From contig NZ_QMFB01000006.1 in NCBI RefSeq assembly GCF_003285015.1, forward strand, positions 293,437-357,436: DNA of 64,000 bases, written 5' to 3'. The translations under genes were made by a program, and so were the position numbers. Under the pieces are notes generated by a model. It worked only from the letters and a program-made list of their open reading frames with translations. It did not search any database and was not told the DNA's origin. Of the stretch, positions 26,195-35,715 are shown piece by piece. The stretch's first letter is position 1, and each line of letters opens with the position of its first letter. The DNA comes from Paenibacillus contaminans. GTDB lineage: Bacteria; Bacillota; Bacilli; Paenibacillales; NBRC-103111.

Positions 26195-28357
26195 ATGTTG
26201 GAGGAGCAAAGAGTAGAAGCGGCGGAACCGCACGAAGAAAAACAAGAGAAAAGCATCATCAGCAGAAGGAAGCTGCTTGCTTCTTTGGGGATGGCGGGAG
26301 TCGCTCTCGCCTCTAGTGCGATTGCGAACGGGACGGTTATGAAAGCCTACGCCGACCCGGGCGACAATCGGACGAAAGTGAAAGACCTTATGAAAATGAA
26401 TATAGCGGAAATAATCACGATTGTGCAATTAAGAGCGATTACGGAGCCGGCTGCGGATGCCGTATATTTTGTGAAGGATGTCGGGATGGAGGGATACTTT
26501 TATTACGACGCCTCCGACACCGCTTCGGCTGATAATACGGGCACCGTAATCGTTTCGGGATCGGGGATGCGTTTTAAGCGGATTTACAGCGGCGAGGTCA
26601 ACGTCCGCTGGTTCGGAGCGAAGGGCGACGGGGTCGCCGACGACAGGGCGGCCATTCAAGCGGCTATAGACAGCCTGAAAGCGCTGCATACGAACCGGAC
26701 GGCTGAAGGCGGCGGGGTCGTTTATATGCCGAAAGGAAGATACCGGGTAACGGATACGATCTATTTGGACAAATTTATTAAGCTTCGCGGCGATCTGGCG
26801 CGCGGCGGTTTTTACTTCGACAGGTCTGCGCAGACGGCGAGCGGTACTGTCATATATGCGGACTTCGCCGATGCGGATAAAATTTGCATTGATGCAAGCG
26901 GTTTCATCGCGTCTAACAATCAACGAGTCGAACCCAAGCAGGTCGTATGGACCTCTTCGATCGACAATTTTGAAATTTCTTCGCTGCACGGCGTATGCGT
27001 GGAGGATCTGGTAGTGTTTACGGACCGGACGGTATACTGCGGCATCCGCTTTTGCGGCACGCCCAACTCGAAAATGATCAATGTGCACAGCAAAGGCTTC
27101 GAGGTCGGCATTTTATTCAATACGGGCTGGGGCTGCCGGTTCGAGGATTTGTTTATCAACGCCAAATATCATGGCTTCGCCGCGATTAATTCGGCGATCG
27201 GCTGCTCCGTCATCAATCCGTATATCGACACGACCGAATATACCGGATCCGGAACCATTCCGGAATCCCGCATCCCGCCGTATGTTTACTCCTGGAGCGA
27301 AGGATCGCCGGACGAAAACCCGGCCGGACTGAAGTCCAGACGCGTGTGCATATATAACAGTTACTGCGACTCCATTACGTATACGTCGCCGATCGCGGAA
27401 GGGGCGGATATCGGTCTTGTCGCCTATAACAGCACCGCTACGCTGCTTGGGGCGCATATCGAGCAGCTGACGTTATATGCGATTTTTGCCGTAACGTCAA
27501 CGATCAAATCGATCAATATGCGCGTTTTCCTGCCGAACAAGCCGCTCGTTTATTCCGGCGCGAACGCCAAAATCGATATCGAGCACGTTGACGGCACGTT
27601 CGGATCGTATTTCGCTTTTGTGAGCGAATGGTCGTTTTTCAATCATGTGAGCGGCATGCTTTCGGACAACACGCTTTTTTCGCCATATGTGACATACCGC
27701 AATAAAGCCAAAAACGCGACGGTTAACGATATTTACATCGATCCGGACGGAGGAGACGACGCCCGTCTAGGCTTCTCCGGGAATAATGCGGTCAAGACAT
27801 TAAATGCGGCTGTTAATCGTATCGATAAAAACCGCAAAAATGTGATGTGGATCAAGGGCGGAAGCGTAGCGGGCGCCGAGCAGTTTCACTCCCGCATCGA
27901 GCACGCCGAAGTAGAGATCAAGTCTTACGGCACGGGCAAAGGAACGTTAAAGTCCAAGCTCGTCGGCATTAATAACGGTTTGACGGTAGTGAATTCCCGC
28001 TTGACGATAACAGGAGTCGATATCGACGTCGAGGCGGGATCGAATGACGGCACTTACCGTTCGATGCTGTACGTGGCCGGCAGCTGCGAGATCAACTTGG
28101 CCGAAGCGATTGTCGCGCTGAACCAAAGCACGGCCCTGATGCAGCCGTTATACGGCAATTCGGCTTTCGTTACGGCAACTTATAAGAACTGCGATTTCCG
28201 CAATCCCGGCGGCGGCGGGACGCTCGGGGGCTCCGTGTGGAACAATGACGGAAAGGTTGTCGTCTCGGACGCCTCCTTTGGGAATACGGTGGCAGGCAGC
28301 TTAGCGGCCAATTTGTACGAGGCTCCCGTATTCAGCGTTATTCAAACTACCTTGTAA
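26195..28357 (+). CDS. Tat-exported tailspike-like beta-helix protein (paralog A)
   Basis: A 720-residue secreted protein. A twin-arginine signal is clear: acidic lead, then SRRKLLASLGMAGVALASSA with Arg24-Arg25, and a probable cut after AYA near 53. Next comes the tailspike N-terminal module (about 70-135: MEGYFYYDASDT, DNTGTVIVSGSGMRFKRIYS), then VRWFGAKGDGVADDRAAIQA opening a pectate_lyase_3-type beta-helix. From about 520 a second beta-strand-rich region starts with the IYIDPDGGDDARLGFSGNNA pattern. ATG 26195 has GGGAGGA 8 bp upstream; an earlier in-frame GTG is poor. It has a close full-length paralog at 32223. It may bind or cut polysaccharide; catalytic residues were not identified. 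Confidence 0.78.
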   Translation: MLEEQRVEAAEPHEEKQEKSIISRRKLLASLGMAGVALASSAIANGTVMKAYADPGDNRTKVKDLMKMNIAEIITIVQLRAITEPAADAVYFVKDVGMEGYFYYDASDTASADNTGTVIVSGSGMRFKRIYSGEVNVRWFGAKGDGVADDRAAIQAAIDSLKALHTNRTAEGGGVVYMPKGRYRVTDTIYLDKFIKLRGDLARGGFYFDRSAQTASGTVIYADFADADKICIDASGFIASNNQRVEPKQVVWTSSIDNFEISSLHGVCVEDLVVFTDRTVYCGIRFCGTPNSKMINVHSKGFEVGILFNTGWGCRFEDLFINAKYHGFAAINSAIGCSVINPYIDTTEYTGSGTIPESRIPPYVYSWSEGSPDENPAGLKSRRVCIYNSYCDSITYTSPIAEGADIGLVAYNSTATLLGAHIEQLTLYAIFAVTSTIKSINMRVFLPNKPLVYSGANAKIDIEHVDGTFGSYFAFVSEWSFFNHVSGMLSDNTLFSPYVTYRNKAKNATVNDIYIDPDGGDDARLGFSGNNAVKTLNAAVNRIDKNRKNVMWIKGGSVAGAEQFHSRIEHAEVEIKSYGTGKGTLKSKLVGINNGLTVVNSRLTITGVDIDVEAGSNDGTYRSMLYVAGSCEINLAEAIVALNQSTALMQPLYGNSAFVTATYKNCDFRNPGGGGTLGGSVWNNDGKVVVSDASFGNTVAGSLAANLYEAPVFSVIQTTL

Positions 28358-28411
28358 TGCATCGAAAAGCTTAGTCATACTTCTTAAAGCATCGTGAGGT
28401 AGCGTAAGCAT

Positions 28412-28486
28412 GTAAAGCATGAAAAGCATGGTAAAGCATGGTAAAGCATGGTAAAGCATGGTAAAGCATGGTAAAGCATGTAAAGC
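28412..28486. repeat. 10-bp tandem repeat
   Basis: Five exact head-to-tail copies of GTAAAGCATG occupy 28431-28480, with decayed copies on each side. The unit is close to one helical turn, so any bound protein would see all copies on one face. It lies directly after the beta-helix gene. Confidence 0.85.
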
Positions 28487-28540
28487 TACTGATTGGAGCC
28501 TAAAAATCGCATCCCCTTGCACCACTTGCGCAGTTAACGA

Positions 28541-28666
28541 AATGTATATGAAAAATCGCATACAAATGCTCTGTCCGCGGGTTTTCGATCGAATGTATAC
28601 GAAAAATCGTATATAATCGCTTGCTCCGCTAATTTTTGAACAAATGTATGCGAAAAATCGAACATA
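28541..28666. repeat. Three 51-bp repeats each holding a small hairpin
   Basis: AATGTATAYGAAAAATCG recurs at 28541, 28592 and 28643, an exact 51-bp period. The second copy forms a perfect 7-bp hairpin (TATACGA, loop AAAA, TCGTATA). The spacer sequences between cores are less conserved. A partial copy lies near 28502. There is no gene in 28358-28855 other than these repeats and the leader of tatA. Confidence 0.75.
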
Positions 28667-28855
28667 TTTCCTCTTTTGGCGGTAGCACGGAAGCCTGCTC
28701 TTCTTTCATCGAATCTTCCGTCCTGAGTTTAAGGAAGGTTGTCTGCTTCTTCGAAGTCAAGCGCTGATTTTCGACATGGAGTCAAAACTCTTCAAATTAT
28801 TCGTAATACGCGGAAACAAAATAAGATCTTTCTTCAGGTCAAGGGGGGAAACGAC

Positions 28856-29071
28856 ATGATGGGAATAGGCGCATCGGGCATGATCTGGATCGCTGCGATA
28901 ATCCTTTTACTTTTTGGCTCGCGCAAGCTCCCGGAATTAGGAAGGGCAGTAGGGAGAACGCTGCATGAATTTAAAAAAGGAACGAAGGAACTGACGGGAG
29001 AGCTTGAAGCAATCGATCTAAAAGAAGTGCTGCCGAATGAACATCAATCCGACAACAGGAAGCGAGCGTAA
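28856..29071 (+). CDS. tatA: TatA/E-family twin-arginine translocase subunit
   Basis: A 71-residue pore-forming subunit of the Tat protein exporter. One N-terminal helix (about 8-21) is followed by the conserved hinge [20 protein letters not shown], an amphipathic helix and a charged tail. ATG 28856 has AAGGGGGGAA 5 bp upstream; upstream in-frame codons have no signal. No tatC adjoins it. It is placed between two genes whose products carry twin-arginine signals (26195 and 32223), which suggests a subunit dedicated to, or boosted for, their export. Confidence 0.93.
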   Translation: MMGIGASGMIWIAAIILLLFGSRKLPELGRAVGRTLHEFKKGTKELTGELEAIDLKEVLPNEHQSDNRKRA

Positions 29072-29130
29072 TACATCATTCCGGCTATATTGTGGAAGCG
29101 TTATCAAGATAAAGGAAGGAGCGATGGACG

Positions 29131-32100
29131 ATGAAGCTCAGAGCATGGATAGGGCTGCGGGCTGCTTGTATGATGATCGCCGCCGTTTTGTTCATCGGTT
29201 GTTTGCCGGTGGGCGTTAAAGCGGCCGAAGCGGCTCCGTACAGCATACACGCGGGAAACGGGCCGCATGCCATAGCAGTTAATATCATGACGAATAAAGT
29301 ATACGCGGCCAATGCAGACAGTGACAGCGTAACGGTAATCGATGATAACCAGGCGCCGGGCAGTGCCGCTGTTGCGGCTACGGTAGAGACGGGAACAACC
29401 CCTTACGCCTTAGCCGTCAATCCGCTAACCGACAAAATTTATGTTGCCAATGCGGACAGCGATAACGTCACGGTGATCGACGGCGCGACAAATGGCACGA
29501 TCACAATCCCGGCGGGAACGAAGCCGTTTGCCGTAGCGGTGAATGAAGGGACGAACAAGATATATGTCGCGAACATCGGCAGCGACGACGTAACGGTCAT
29601 TGACGGCGTTACGAACGAGACCGTTACGATCCCCGCAGGTAAAAGTCCTTTCGACATAGCGGTGGACCGCGTATCGAACAAGATTTATGTGGCCAATGTG
29701 GACAGCGACACGGTTACGGTCATCGACGGAACAAGCAATACCGCGGTTTCCATCCCGACAGGCGCCGGTCCGAACGCGCTTGCGGTCGATACGGCGACCG
29801 GCCGCGTCTATGTTGCGAATTTTTTCAGCAACAATGTTACCGTGATCGAAGGCGCTACAGTTACGACAACCGTACCTGCAGGCTTGACTCCTAATGCGGT
29901 AGCCGTTAACGAGGCGACGGGCAAAATTTATGTTGCGAACGATAACGGCAACAGCGTTACGGTTATCGACCGTACGGATCACAGCACATCGACTGTTTCC
30001 GTAGGCAAAGGCCCGAGCGCGTTAGCCGTCAATTCGAATACGAATACGATTTACGCAGCGAATTATGACAGCCATGATGTATCGGTCATTAACGGAGCGG
30101 ATCATACGACTTCAACCGTTCCGGTCGGCAAAAACCCGATAGCAATCGCTGTAAATGCCGGGATCGGCAAAAGCTACGCCGCGAATTTCAACGGCGGTTC
30201 GATTAGCGTGATTGAAGAGTCACGTACGAATCCGTCGGCGAGCGCGAATTTAAGCGCCTTGACTTTAAGCGAGGGCGTTCTTAGTCCGGCGTTTAACCCG
30301 AGTATCGATGCGTATACGGTTAACGTGGACAATACCGTTTCCCAAATCGTCGTCACAGCCGCAACATACGACCTGGCTGCAAGCCTGTCGGTTACAGGAA
30401 ACGTGTACGGAAACGTAATGTCGATTCCGATCGATTTGCAGCTTGGGGCGAATGAGCTTTCCATAACCGTTCGGGCTGCGGATGAACAGACAAGTAAAAC
30501 GTATCGGATATCGATCTATCGGAAAGATATCGATCAGCCCGAACAGCCGGTGCTTTCCTCGAACGCCGATTTGAATCAGCTCACGGTGAGCGCAGGGGTG
30601 TTCCAACCGGCATTCCATCCGTCTGTATTTGCCTATGAGATGGAGGTCGGCAATGGAGTGACGACCGTCAGTGTTACCGCGAGTACATACGATGCCGGCG
30701 CTACGATGCGGATTAACGGCCAGCTGCATAATAGCGGCGTCCCGTTTGCCGTCAATCTGCAGACTGGCGTTAATCCGATATCGATCGCCACAACGGCGGA
30801 GGACGAATTAAGCAACCGTACCTATATGTTGACGGTACGCCGCGCAGAAAACGTTCAGCCTCCCTATAATCCGCCGGAAGAAAGCCGCGAGCCCGAAGTG
30901 CTGAAGCCGAAACCCGATTTCATAACAGAAGGAGCGGACGGTTTGACATTGGAAAGCGGAGCAGCCGAATGGAAGTCGACAACAGCTGAGAACGGACAAT
31001 CCGTGTTAACCGGGCTTCTGCACGCCGATGTGCTGGCTAAAGCGTTCGGCAAACTGGAAGGGAAATCGCCAAGCTCTCAAAAAATTACGTTTGCCATGAC
31101 GGGCCAAGGCATCATTCGCAAAGCGGGAATTCCGGCTAACGTGCTCAAAGCAGCCGCGATTGCAGTACCGAATGCCGTACTGTCTATCAAGACGGATAAC
31201 GCATCTTACGATTTACCGGTGAATCTGCCTGCCCTTACGGCCATTTTGGAACAACTCGGCGACGACCTGGACGATGCCGTCGTGTATGTGTCAATGGAAA
31301 CCGTTACGGGCGATACTGCCAAACGGGTTGAGGCACAAGCGCAAGCGTTCGGTGCGCGAGTGATTAGCGATATTATAGATTTCATCCTGACAGTAGAGGC
31401 GAAGGACCGAACGTTGACCGTCTCCGATTTCGGCAATACGTACGTAGCAAGAAGCATACTGCTGCCCGGGACCATCGATCCGGCGGGTGCGACGGCCGTT
31501 CTTTTCGAATTGCAATCGGGAACCGTGTCCTTCGTGCCGTCCGTTTTTGCAGCGTCCGATAAAGATGAAACTTTGGTCACCCTTTTACGTCCCGGCAACA
31601 GCCTTTATGCGGTGGTCGAATCCAGGAAGTCGTTTACCGATGTTCGCGAGCATTGGGCAAAAGCCGAGATCGAGCTGCTTGCATCGAAGCTTGTCGTGAA
31701 CGGAATGACGGAAACGAGCTTTGTTCCGGAGCGTCCGGTAACGCGTGCGGAATTCGCCGGTCTCCTCGTTCGAGCGCTCGGGCTGCGGGAAGACCCGGCA
31801 AGCGCGAAGCCGTTCCGCGATACGGCGCCGGAAGACTGGTTTGCGGGTGCGGTTGGCGCAGCGTCGAAGGCCGATATCGTCGACGGCTTTGAGGACAATA
31901 CGTTCAGGCCTGACGAAACGATAACGCGAGAGCAAATGGCGGTTATGATGCTCAGGGCATTGCGGTTTACAGGACAACATCACGCCGTTGTCGGCAAACA
32001 AAACTCCGTATTGGCAGCTTTTGACGATCATGAGGAAATCAGCGCATGGGCGAAAGCCTCGGTTGAACAAATCGTTCAAGCCGGACTGATGAATGGCGTC

Positions 32101-32196
32101 ACAAGCAAGCATTTTGCCCCGAACGAGCATGCAACCCGGGCGGAAGCAGCTGTCGTAGTCAAAAGGCTGCTGCAAGCCGCGGCATTTATCAATTAA
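29131..32196 (+). CDS. SLH-anchored surface protein with YVTN beta-propeller and cadherin-like domains
   Basis: A 1021-residue cell-surface protein. Signal peptide 1-32 ends at VKAAEA. Eight YVTN-type propeller repeats follow to about 370 (for example KIYVANADSDNVTVIDG, KIYVANVDSDTVTVIDG), then two cadherin-like beta-sandwich domains (about 370-465 and 478-575, each starting NADLNQLTVSAGVFQPAF or a close variant). A beta-rich linker domain of about 220 residues follows, then three S-layer-homology domains from about 833 to the end (SFTDVREHWAKAEIELLASK). It uses the general Sec-type signal rather than Tat. AAAGGAAGGAG lies 12 bp before ATG 29131. It probably tethers or scaffolds glycan-active proteins on the wall; its ligand is unknown. 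Confidence 0.9.
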   Translation: MKLRAWIGLRAACMMIAAVLFIGCLPVGVKAAEAAPYSIHAGNGPHAIAVNIMTNKVYAANADSDSVTVIDDNQAPGSAAVAATVETGTTPYALAVNPLTDKIYVANADSDNVTVIDGATNGTITIPAGTKPFAVAVNEGTNKIYVANIGSDDVTVIDGVTNETVTIPAGKSPFDIAVDRVSNKIYVANVDSDTVTVIDGTSNTAVSIPTGAGPNALAVDTATGRVYVANFFSNNVTVIEGATVTTTVPAGLTPNAVAVNEATGKIYVANDNGNSVTVIDRTDHSTSTVSVGKGPSALAVNSNTNTIYAANYDSHDVSVINGADHTTSTVPVGKNPIAIAVNAGIGKSYAANFNGGSISVIEESRTNPSASANLSALTLSEGVLSPAFNPSIDAYTVNVDNTVSQIVVTAATYDLAASLSVTGNVYGNVMSIPIDLQLGANELSITVRAADEQTSKTYRISIYRKDIDQPEQPVLSSNADLNQLTVSAGVFQPAFHPSVFAYEMEVGNGVTTVSVTASTYDAGATMRINGQLHNSGVPFAVNLQTGVNPISIATTAEDELSNRTYMLTVRRAENVQPPYNPPEESREPEVLKPKPDFITEGADGLTLESGAAEWKSTTAENGQSVLTGLLHADVLAKAFGKLEGKSPSSQKITFAMTGQGIIRKAGIPANVLKAAAIAVPNAVLSIKTDNASYDLPVNLPALTAILEQLGDDLDDAVVYVSMETVTGDTAKRVEAQAQAFGARVISDIIDFILTVEAKDRTLTVSDFGNTYVARSILLPGTIDPAGATAVLFELQSGTVSFVPSVFAASDKDETLVTLLRPGNSLYAVVESRKSFTDVREHWAKAEIELLASKLVVNGMTETSFVPERPVTRAEFAGLLVRALGLREDPASAKPFRDTAPEDWFAGAVGAASKADIVDGFEDNTFRPDETITREQMAVMMLRALRFTGQHHAVVGKQNSVLAAFDDHEEISAWAKASVEQIVQAGLMNGVTSKHFAPNEHATRAEAAVVVKRLLQAAAFIN

Positions 32197-32222
32197 ATTT
32201 TCCTTATAAGGAGGAATGCGGC

Positions 32223-34400
32223 ATGTTGAAAGATCAAAGAACGGAAGCGGCGGAACCGCACGAGGAAAAACAAGCGAGTAGCATAATAAGCAGAAGGAAG
32301 CTGCTGACTTCTCTGGGGATGGCGGGAGCCGCTCTCGCTGCGAGCGCGATTGCGAACGGGACGGTTATGAAAGCCTATGCCGACCCGAGCGACAACCGGA
32401 CGAAAGTAAAAGATCTAATGAAAATGAATGTAGCGGTAACGACCACGATTGCAGAATTAAGAGCGTATGCGGGGCCGCCGGCGGAAGGCATATATGTTGT
32501 GAAGGATCGCGGTATGGAAGGTATTTTTTATTACGATGCCGCCGACACCGTTTCGCCGGACAATCTGGGCACTGTGGTCGTTTCGGTAGCGGGGATGCGC
32601 TTTAAGCGGATTTACAGCAGCGAGGTCAACGTCAAATGGTTCGGAGCGAAAGGCGACGGCATCGCCGACGACAGAGCGGCTGTTCAAGCCGCCATCGAAA
32701 GCGTGAAGTCGACGTTCGAGCAGAACAATGTGGTCGAAGGCGGGGGAACGGTTTATTTGCCGAAAGGGCGATACCGCGTTACCGATACGATCTATCTCGA
32801 TAAATTCGTCAAGCTTCGCGGAGACTTGTCGCGAGGAGGCTTTTTCTTCAACACGACGGCGGAAAAAGCGAGCGGAACGGTAATTTATGCCGATTTTGCG
32901 AATCCGGACAAAATATGCATCGACGCCTGTGGCTTCGACGCGTCTACAAAAAAGCGGATCGCCTACAATAAAATCGTCAACGGCGGCATGATCGACGGCA
33001 AGCAAGTAAGCTCGCTGCACGGCGTTTGCATGGAGGACTTGGTCGTTTATACCGAGCGGACGGTGTTTTGCGGAATTCGTTATTGCGGAACGGTTAACTC
33101 GAAAATGCGTAACGTACATAGCCGGGGGTTTGAAGTCGGCATTTTGTTCAACGCAGGATGGGGGACGGAATTCGAGAATTTGTTCATCAATGCGAAGTAT
33201 CACGGCTTTGCGGCGGTGCATTCGGTTATCGGCTGTTCCGTCATCAATCCGTATATCGATACGACGGCAGGCTACAATGTCGAGGAAATACCGCAAGACC
33301 GGATTCCTCATTATGTGTACAACGAACGTGAAGGTGAAGATCCCGACTATATCCCGCAAGGGCATCACCGCAAACGGGTATGCGTTTACAATTACTGGTG
33401 CGGTTCGATTACGTATACGGCGCCGATCGCCGAAGGAGCGCATATCGGTTTTGTTTGCTACAACTCTACCGTAACGGTTAACGGCTCGCATATCGAACAG
33501 ATACGGGATTACCCGTGGTTTATCGTTGAGTCCGCGGTCAAGTCGATTAACAACGCGTTATGGCATCCCGGCAAAGGCATCATATATGCCGGCGGGGGAG
33601 CTGTTACAGATTTTGAATATTTTTACAACTGGCCGGGTTCGTTCAGGACCTATTACGCCTACGCAAGCGCAAAATCGACATCCAATGTGATTACGGACAA
33701 TATGGCGGATACGACGGAATATTCCCCTTATGTGAGATTCAATCACGTCGGCAAAGATGCGATCGTGCACGAAGTTTACGTAGACCCCGTCAACGGCACC
33801 GACGTCTATCTCGGCATTAACGCGAACAATGCGGTCAAAACCTTGAACGCGATGGCGGAACGGTTGGACAAAAACCGTAAAAACATCGTGTATATCGTAA
33901 GCGGTACGGAAGCCGTTGCTGCACAAGGCATTCCGGCGATCGACAACGCGGATGTGGAAATCAGATCGCTCGGAGCCGGTAAAGCGAAAATCAAATCGAA
34001 GCTGATGTCGAATAACAATGCGATCTTGTTGAACGACGCTTCCGTCATCGTTAACGGGGTCGATCTTGAGGTGGAGTCGGGCGGCGCAGACCTTTCCTAC
34101 GCAGCGATGTTCCTTGTAAGCGGCAACTGCAAGCTGAAGCTAAGCGCCGCTTCCGTTACGTTAAGCGGTGCGACCTCCTTGCTCAAGCCCGCTCTCGGCC
34201 AGACGGCCAACGTGACGGCGACCTATGCAGGCTGCGAATTCCGCAACCCCGGCGGCGGCGGCTCCATAGGAGGTTCGGTGAGCGGCGGCAACGGCAAAGT
34301 CGTCATTTCCGACGCTTCTTTCGGAAATGCGCTTGAGGCGGCATTGGCGGCAAACAAATATGCGGAGCCGGAATTTCACGTCATTGCGTCGACGCTTTAG
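32223..34400 (+). CDS. Tat-exported tailspike-like beta-helix protein (paralog B)
   Basis: A 725-residue full-length paralog of the product at 26195, with the same order: acidic lead, twin-arginine signal (SRRKLLTSLGMAGAALAASA, Arg24-Arg25), tailspike-type N-terminal module (MEGIFYYDAADT, GMRFKRIYS), VKWFGAKGDGIADDRAAVQA and a long beta-helix, then a C-terminal region starting VYVDPVNGTDVYLGINANNA. The leader and ribosome site (GGAGGAATGCGGC) are also almost identical to paralog A, so the duplication included the translation start. The first 140 residues are more alike than the middle, suggesting different targets. A strong terminator follows at 34470. Confidence 0.78.
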   Translation: MLKDQRTEAAEPHEEKQASSIISRRKLLTSLGMAGAALAASAIANGTVMKAYADPSDNRTKVKDLMKMNVAVTTTIAELRAYAGPPAEGIYVVKDRGMEGIFYYDAADTVSPDNLGTVVVSVAGMRFKRIYSSEVNVKWFGAKGDGIADDRAAVQAAIESVKSTFEQNNVVEGGGTVYLPKGRYRVTDTIYLDKFVKLRGDLSRGGFFFNTTAEKASGTVIYADFANPDKICIDACGFDASTKKRIAYNKIVNGGMIDGKQVSSLHGVCMEDLVVYTERTVFCGIRYCGTVNSKMRNVHSRGFEVGILFNAGWGTEFENLFINAKYHGFAAVHSVIGCSVINPYIDTTAGYNVEEIPQDRIPHYVYNEREGEDPDYIPQGHHRKRVCVYNYWCGSITYTAPIAEGAHIGFVCYNSTVTVNGSHIEQIRDYPWFIVESAVKSINNALWHPGKGIIYAGGGAVTDFEYFYNWPGSFRTYYAYASAKSTSNVITDNMADTTEYSPYVRFNHVGKDAIVHEVYVDPVNGTDVYLGINANNAVKTLNAMAERLDKNRKNIVYIVSGTEAVAAQGIPAIDNADVEIRSLGAGKAKIKSKLMSNNNAILLNDASVIVNGVDLEVESGGADLSYAAMFLVSGNCKLKLSAASVTLSGATSLLKPALGQTANVTATYAGCEFRNPGGGGSIGGSVSGGNGKVVISDASFGNALEAALAANKYAEPEFHVIASTL

Positions 34401-34469
34401 GACGGAGCCGGATGAAGATCCGGAAACGAGTAGTGCAAAAGCTTACGAAATAAAGGTATTACAACAAGG

Positions 34470-34498
34470 GTCGGGGAGACATCCCCGGCTTTTTTTTG
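34470..34498 (+). terminator. Rho-independent terminator after the surface locus
   Basis: CGGGGA and TCCCCG form the stem around GACA, followed by eight T. Confidence 0.85.
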
Positions 34499-34580
34499 TT
34501 CATGGGGCTGTCCATACTATTCAATCGGTAAAATGCTCGTTTTCGCCAGTTAGCGGCAAACTTATTTTGTTTAAATTACT

Positions 34581-34594
34581 TTAAAGCGCTTGCA
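34581..34594. promoter_or_regulatory. Candidate CcpA (cre) site
   Basis: TTAAAGCGCTTGCA matches TGWNANCGNTNWCA at 12 of 14 positions, about 105 bp before the epimerase-like gene. This suggests glucose repression of the 34699-38862 genes, but such sites arise by chance. Confidence 0.4.
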
Positions 34595-34698
34595 GTAAAC
34601 AGACTCTTAACCACATTAAAGACTCATTATAGACCTTGTCTCTAAATGGTGTCCGCATGTACCATGAAGATATCAACTATAAGGGAGTGGAGTTTTCG

Positions 34699-35715
34699 AT
34701 GAGAACGATTGAAGAGCTCGAAGCGAAGCTGGCGGAACCATCCGCGGCATTAATTGAAGACATGAAAAAATTGGACGGGGACATCATGCTGCTCGGTATC
34801 GGCGGCAAAATGGGCCCAAGCCTTGCCCGCCTCGCCATGAACGCAATCAAAGCTGCAGGCGTCGACAAGAAAGTATACGGCGCTTCCCGTTTTTCCGATA
34901 AAGCGCTTAAAGAAGAATTGGAACGCGACGGCGTTGAGACGTTTACCGTCGACCTGCTCAACGATGATGAGCTGAAAAAACTGCCGAAAGTGAAAAACAT
35001 GCTGTACATGGCAGGAAACAAATTCGGCACGACTGGACGCGAGCACTTTACTTGGGCGATGAACGCATACTTGCCGGGCCGTGTAGCTGAGCATTACCGG
35101 GATTCTCGTATCGTCGTATTTTCCAGCGGCAACGTATATCCGTTGACACCGGTAGCGGCAGGTGGCGCTACTGAATCGGTATCTCCTTGCGCGAACGGCG
35201 AATACGGACAATCCTGCCTCGGACGCGAGCGCGTATTTGAATATTTCTCCAATACTTATCAAATCCCTATGGTCATTTACCGTTTGAACTATGCGATCGA
35301 TCTGCGTTACGGCGTATTGCTGGAGCTGGCTAAATCGATTAAAGAACAACGTACGATCGACATTTCCATGGGTCATGCGAACGTAATCTGGCAAGGGGAT
35401 GCCAATGAAGTGGCGCTTCGTTCGCTGCTCGTTTGCAACACGCCGCCGAACGTGATCAACGTCACCGGTCCTGAGACGATTTCGCTTCGCTGGGCGGCGA
35501 ACGAGCTCGGTAAACGTCTTGGCATACAGCCGATCTTCGAGGGCGTAGAGTCGGAAACGGCGCTTCTCAGCAACTCGACGAAAATGAGCAGCTTGTTCGG
35601 TTACCCGAAAGTATCGCTCGGACAAATGTTCGACTGGGTTGCCGAATGGGTGGCGCAAGATGGCGCAACTTGGAACAAACCTACTCATTTCCAAGAAAGG
35701 GATGGGAAATACTAA
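34699..35715 (+). CDS. NAD-dependent epimerase/dehydratase-like protein lacking the catalytic Lys
   Basis: A 338-residue extended short-chain-dehydrogenase fold. The nucleotide-binding loop is LLGIGGKMGPSLA near 32-44, and the SSGNVYP strand carries the usual Ser. The catalytic motif, normally YxxxK, reads EYGQSCLGRE, so Tyr is kept and Lys is replaced by Cys. This could abolish redox chemistry or mark a distinct subgroup. ATG 34699 is chosen because GGAGTGGAG lies 6 bp upstream; an earlier in-frame start at 34636 has none. The stop overlaps the next start (TAATG), so it is translated together with the aldolase at 35715 and probably acts in one pathway. Confidence 0.82.
   Translation: MRTIEELEAKLAEPSAALIEDMKKLDGDIMLLGIGGKMGPSLARLAMNAIKAAGVDKKVYGASRFSDKALKEELERDGVETFTVDLLNDDELKKLPKVKNMLYMAGNKFGTTGREHFTWAMNAYLPGRVAEHYRDSRIVVFSSGNVYPLTPVAAGGATESVSPCANGEYGQSCLGRERVFEYFSNTYQIPMVIYRLNYAIDLRYGVLLELAKSIKEQRTIDISMGHANVIWQGDANEVALRSLLVCNTPPNVINVTGPETISLRWAANELGKRLGIQPIFEGVESETALLSNSTKMSSLFGYPKVSLGQMFDWVAEWVAQDGATWNKPTHFQERDGKY

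Noticed and set aside
28431..28666. Possible CRISPR array
   Set aside because: The first part is pure tandem repeat with no spacers. The second has only three cores at 51 bp with partly similar spacers, and no cas genes are near.
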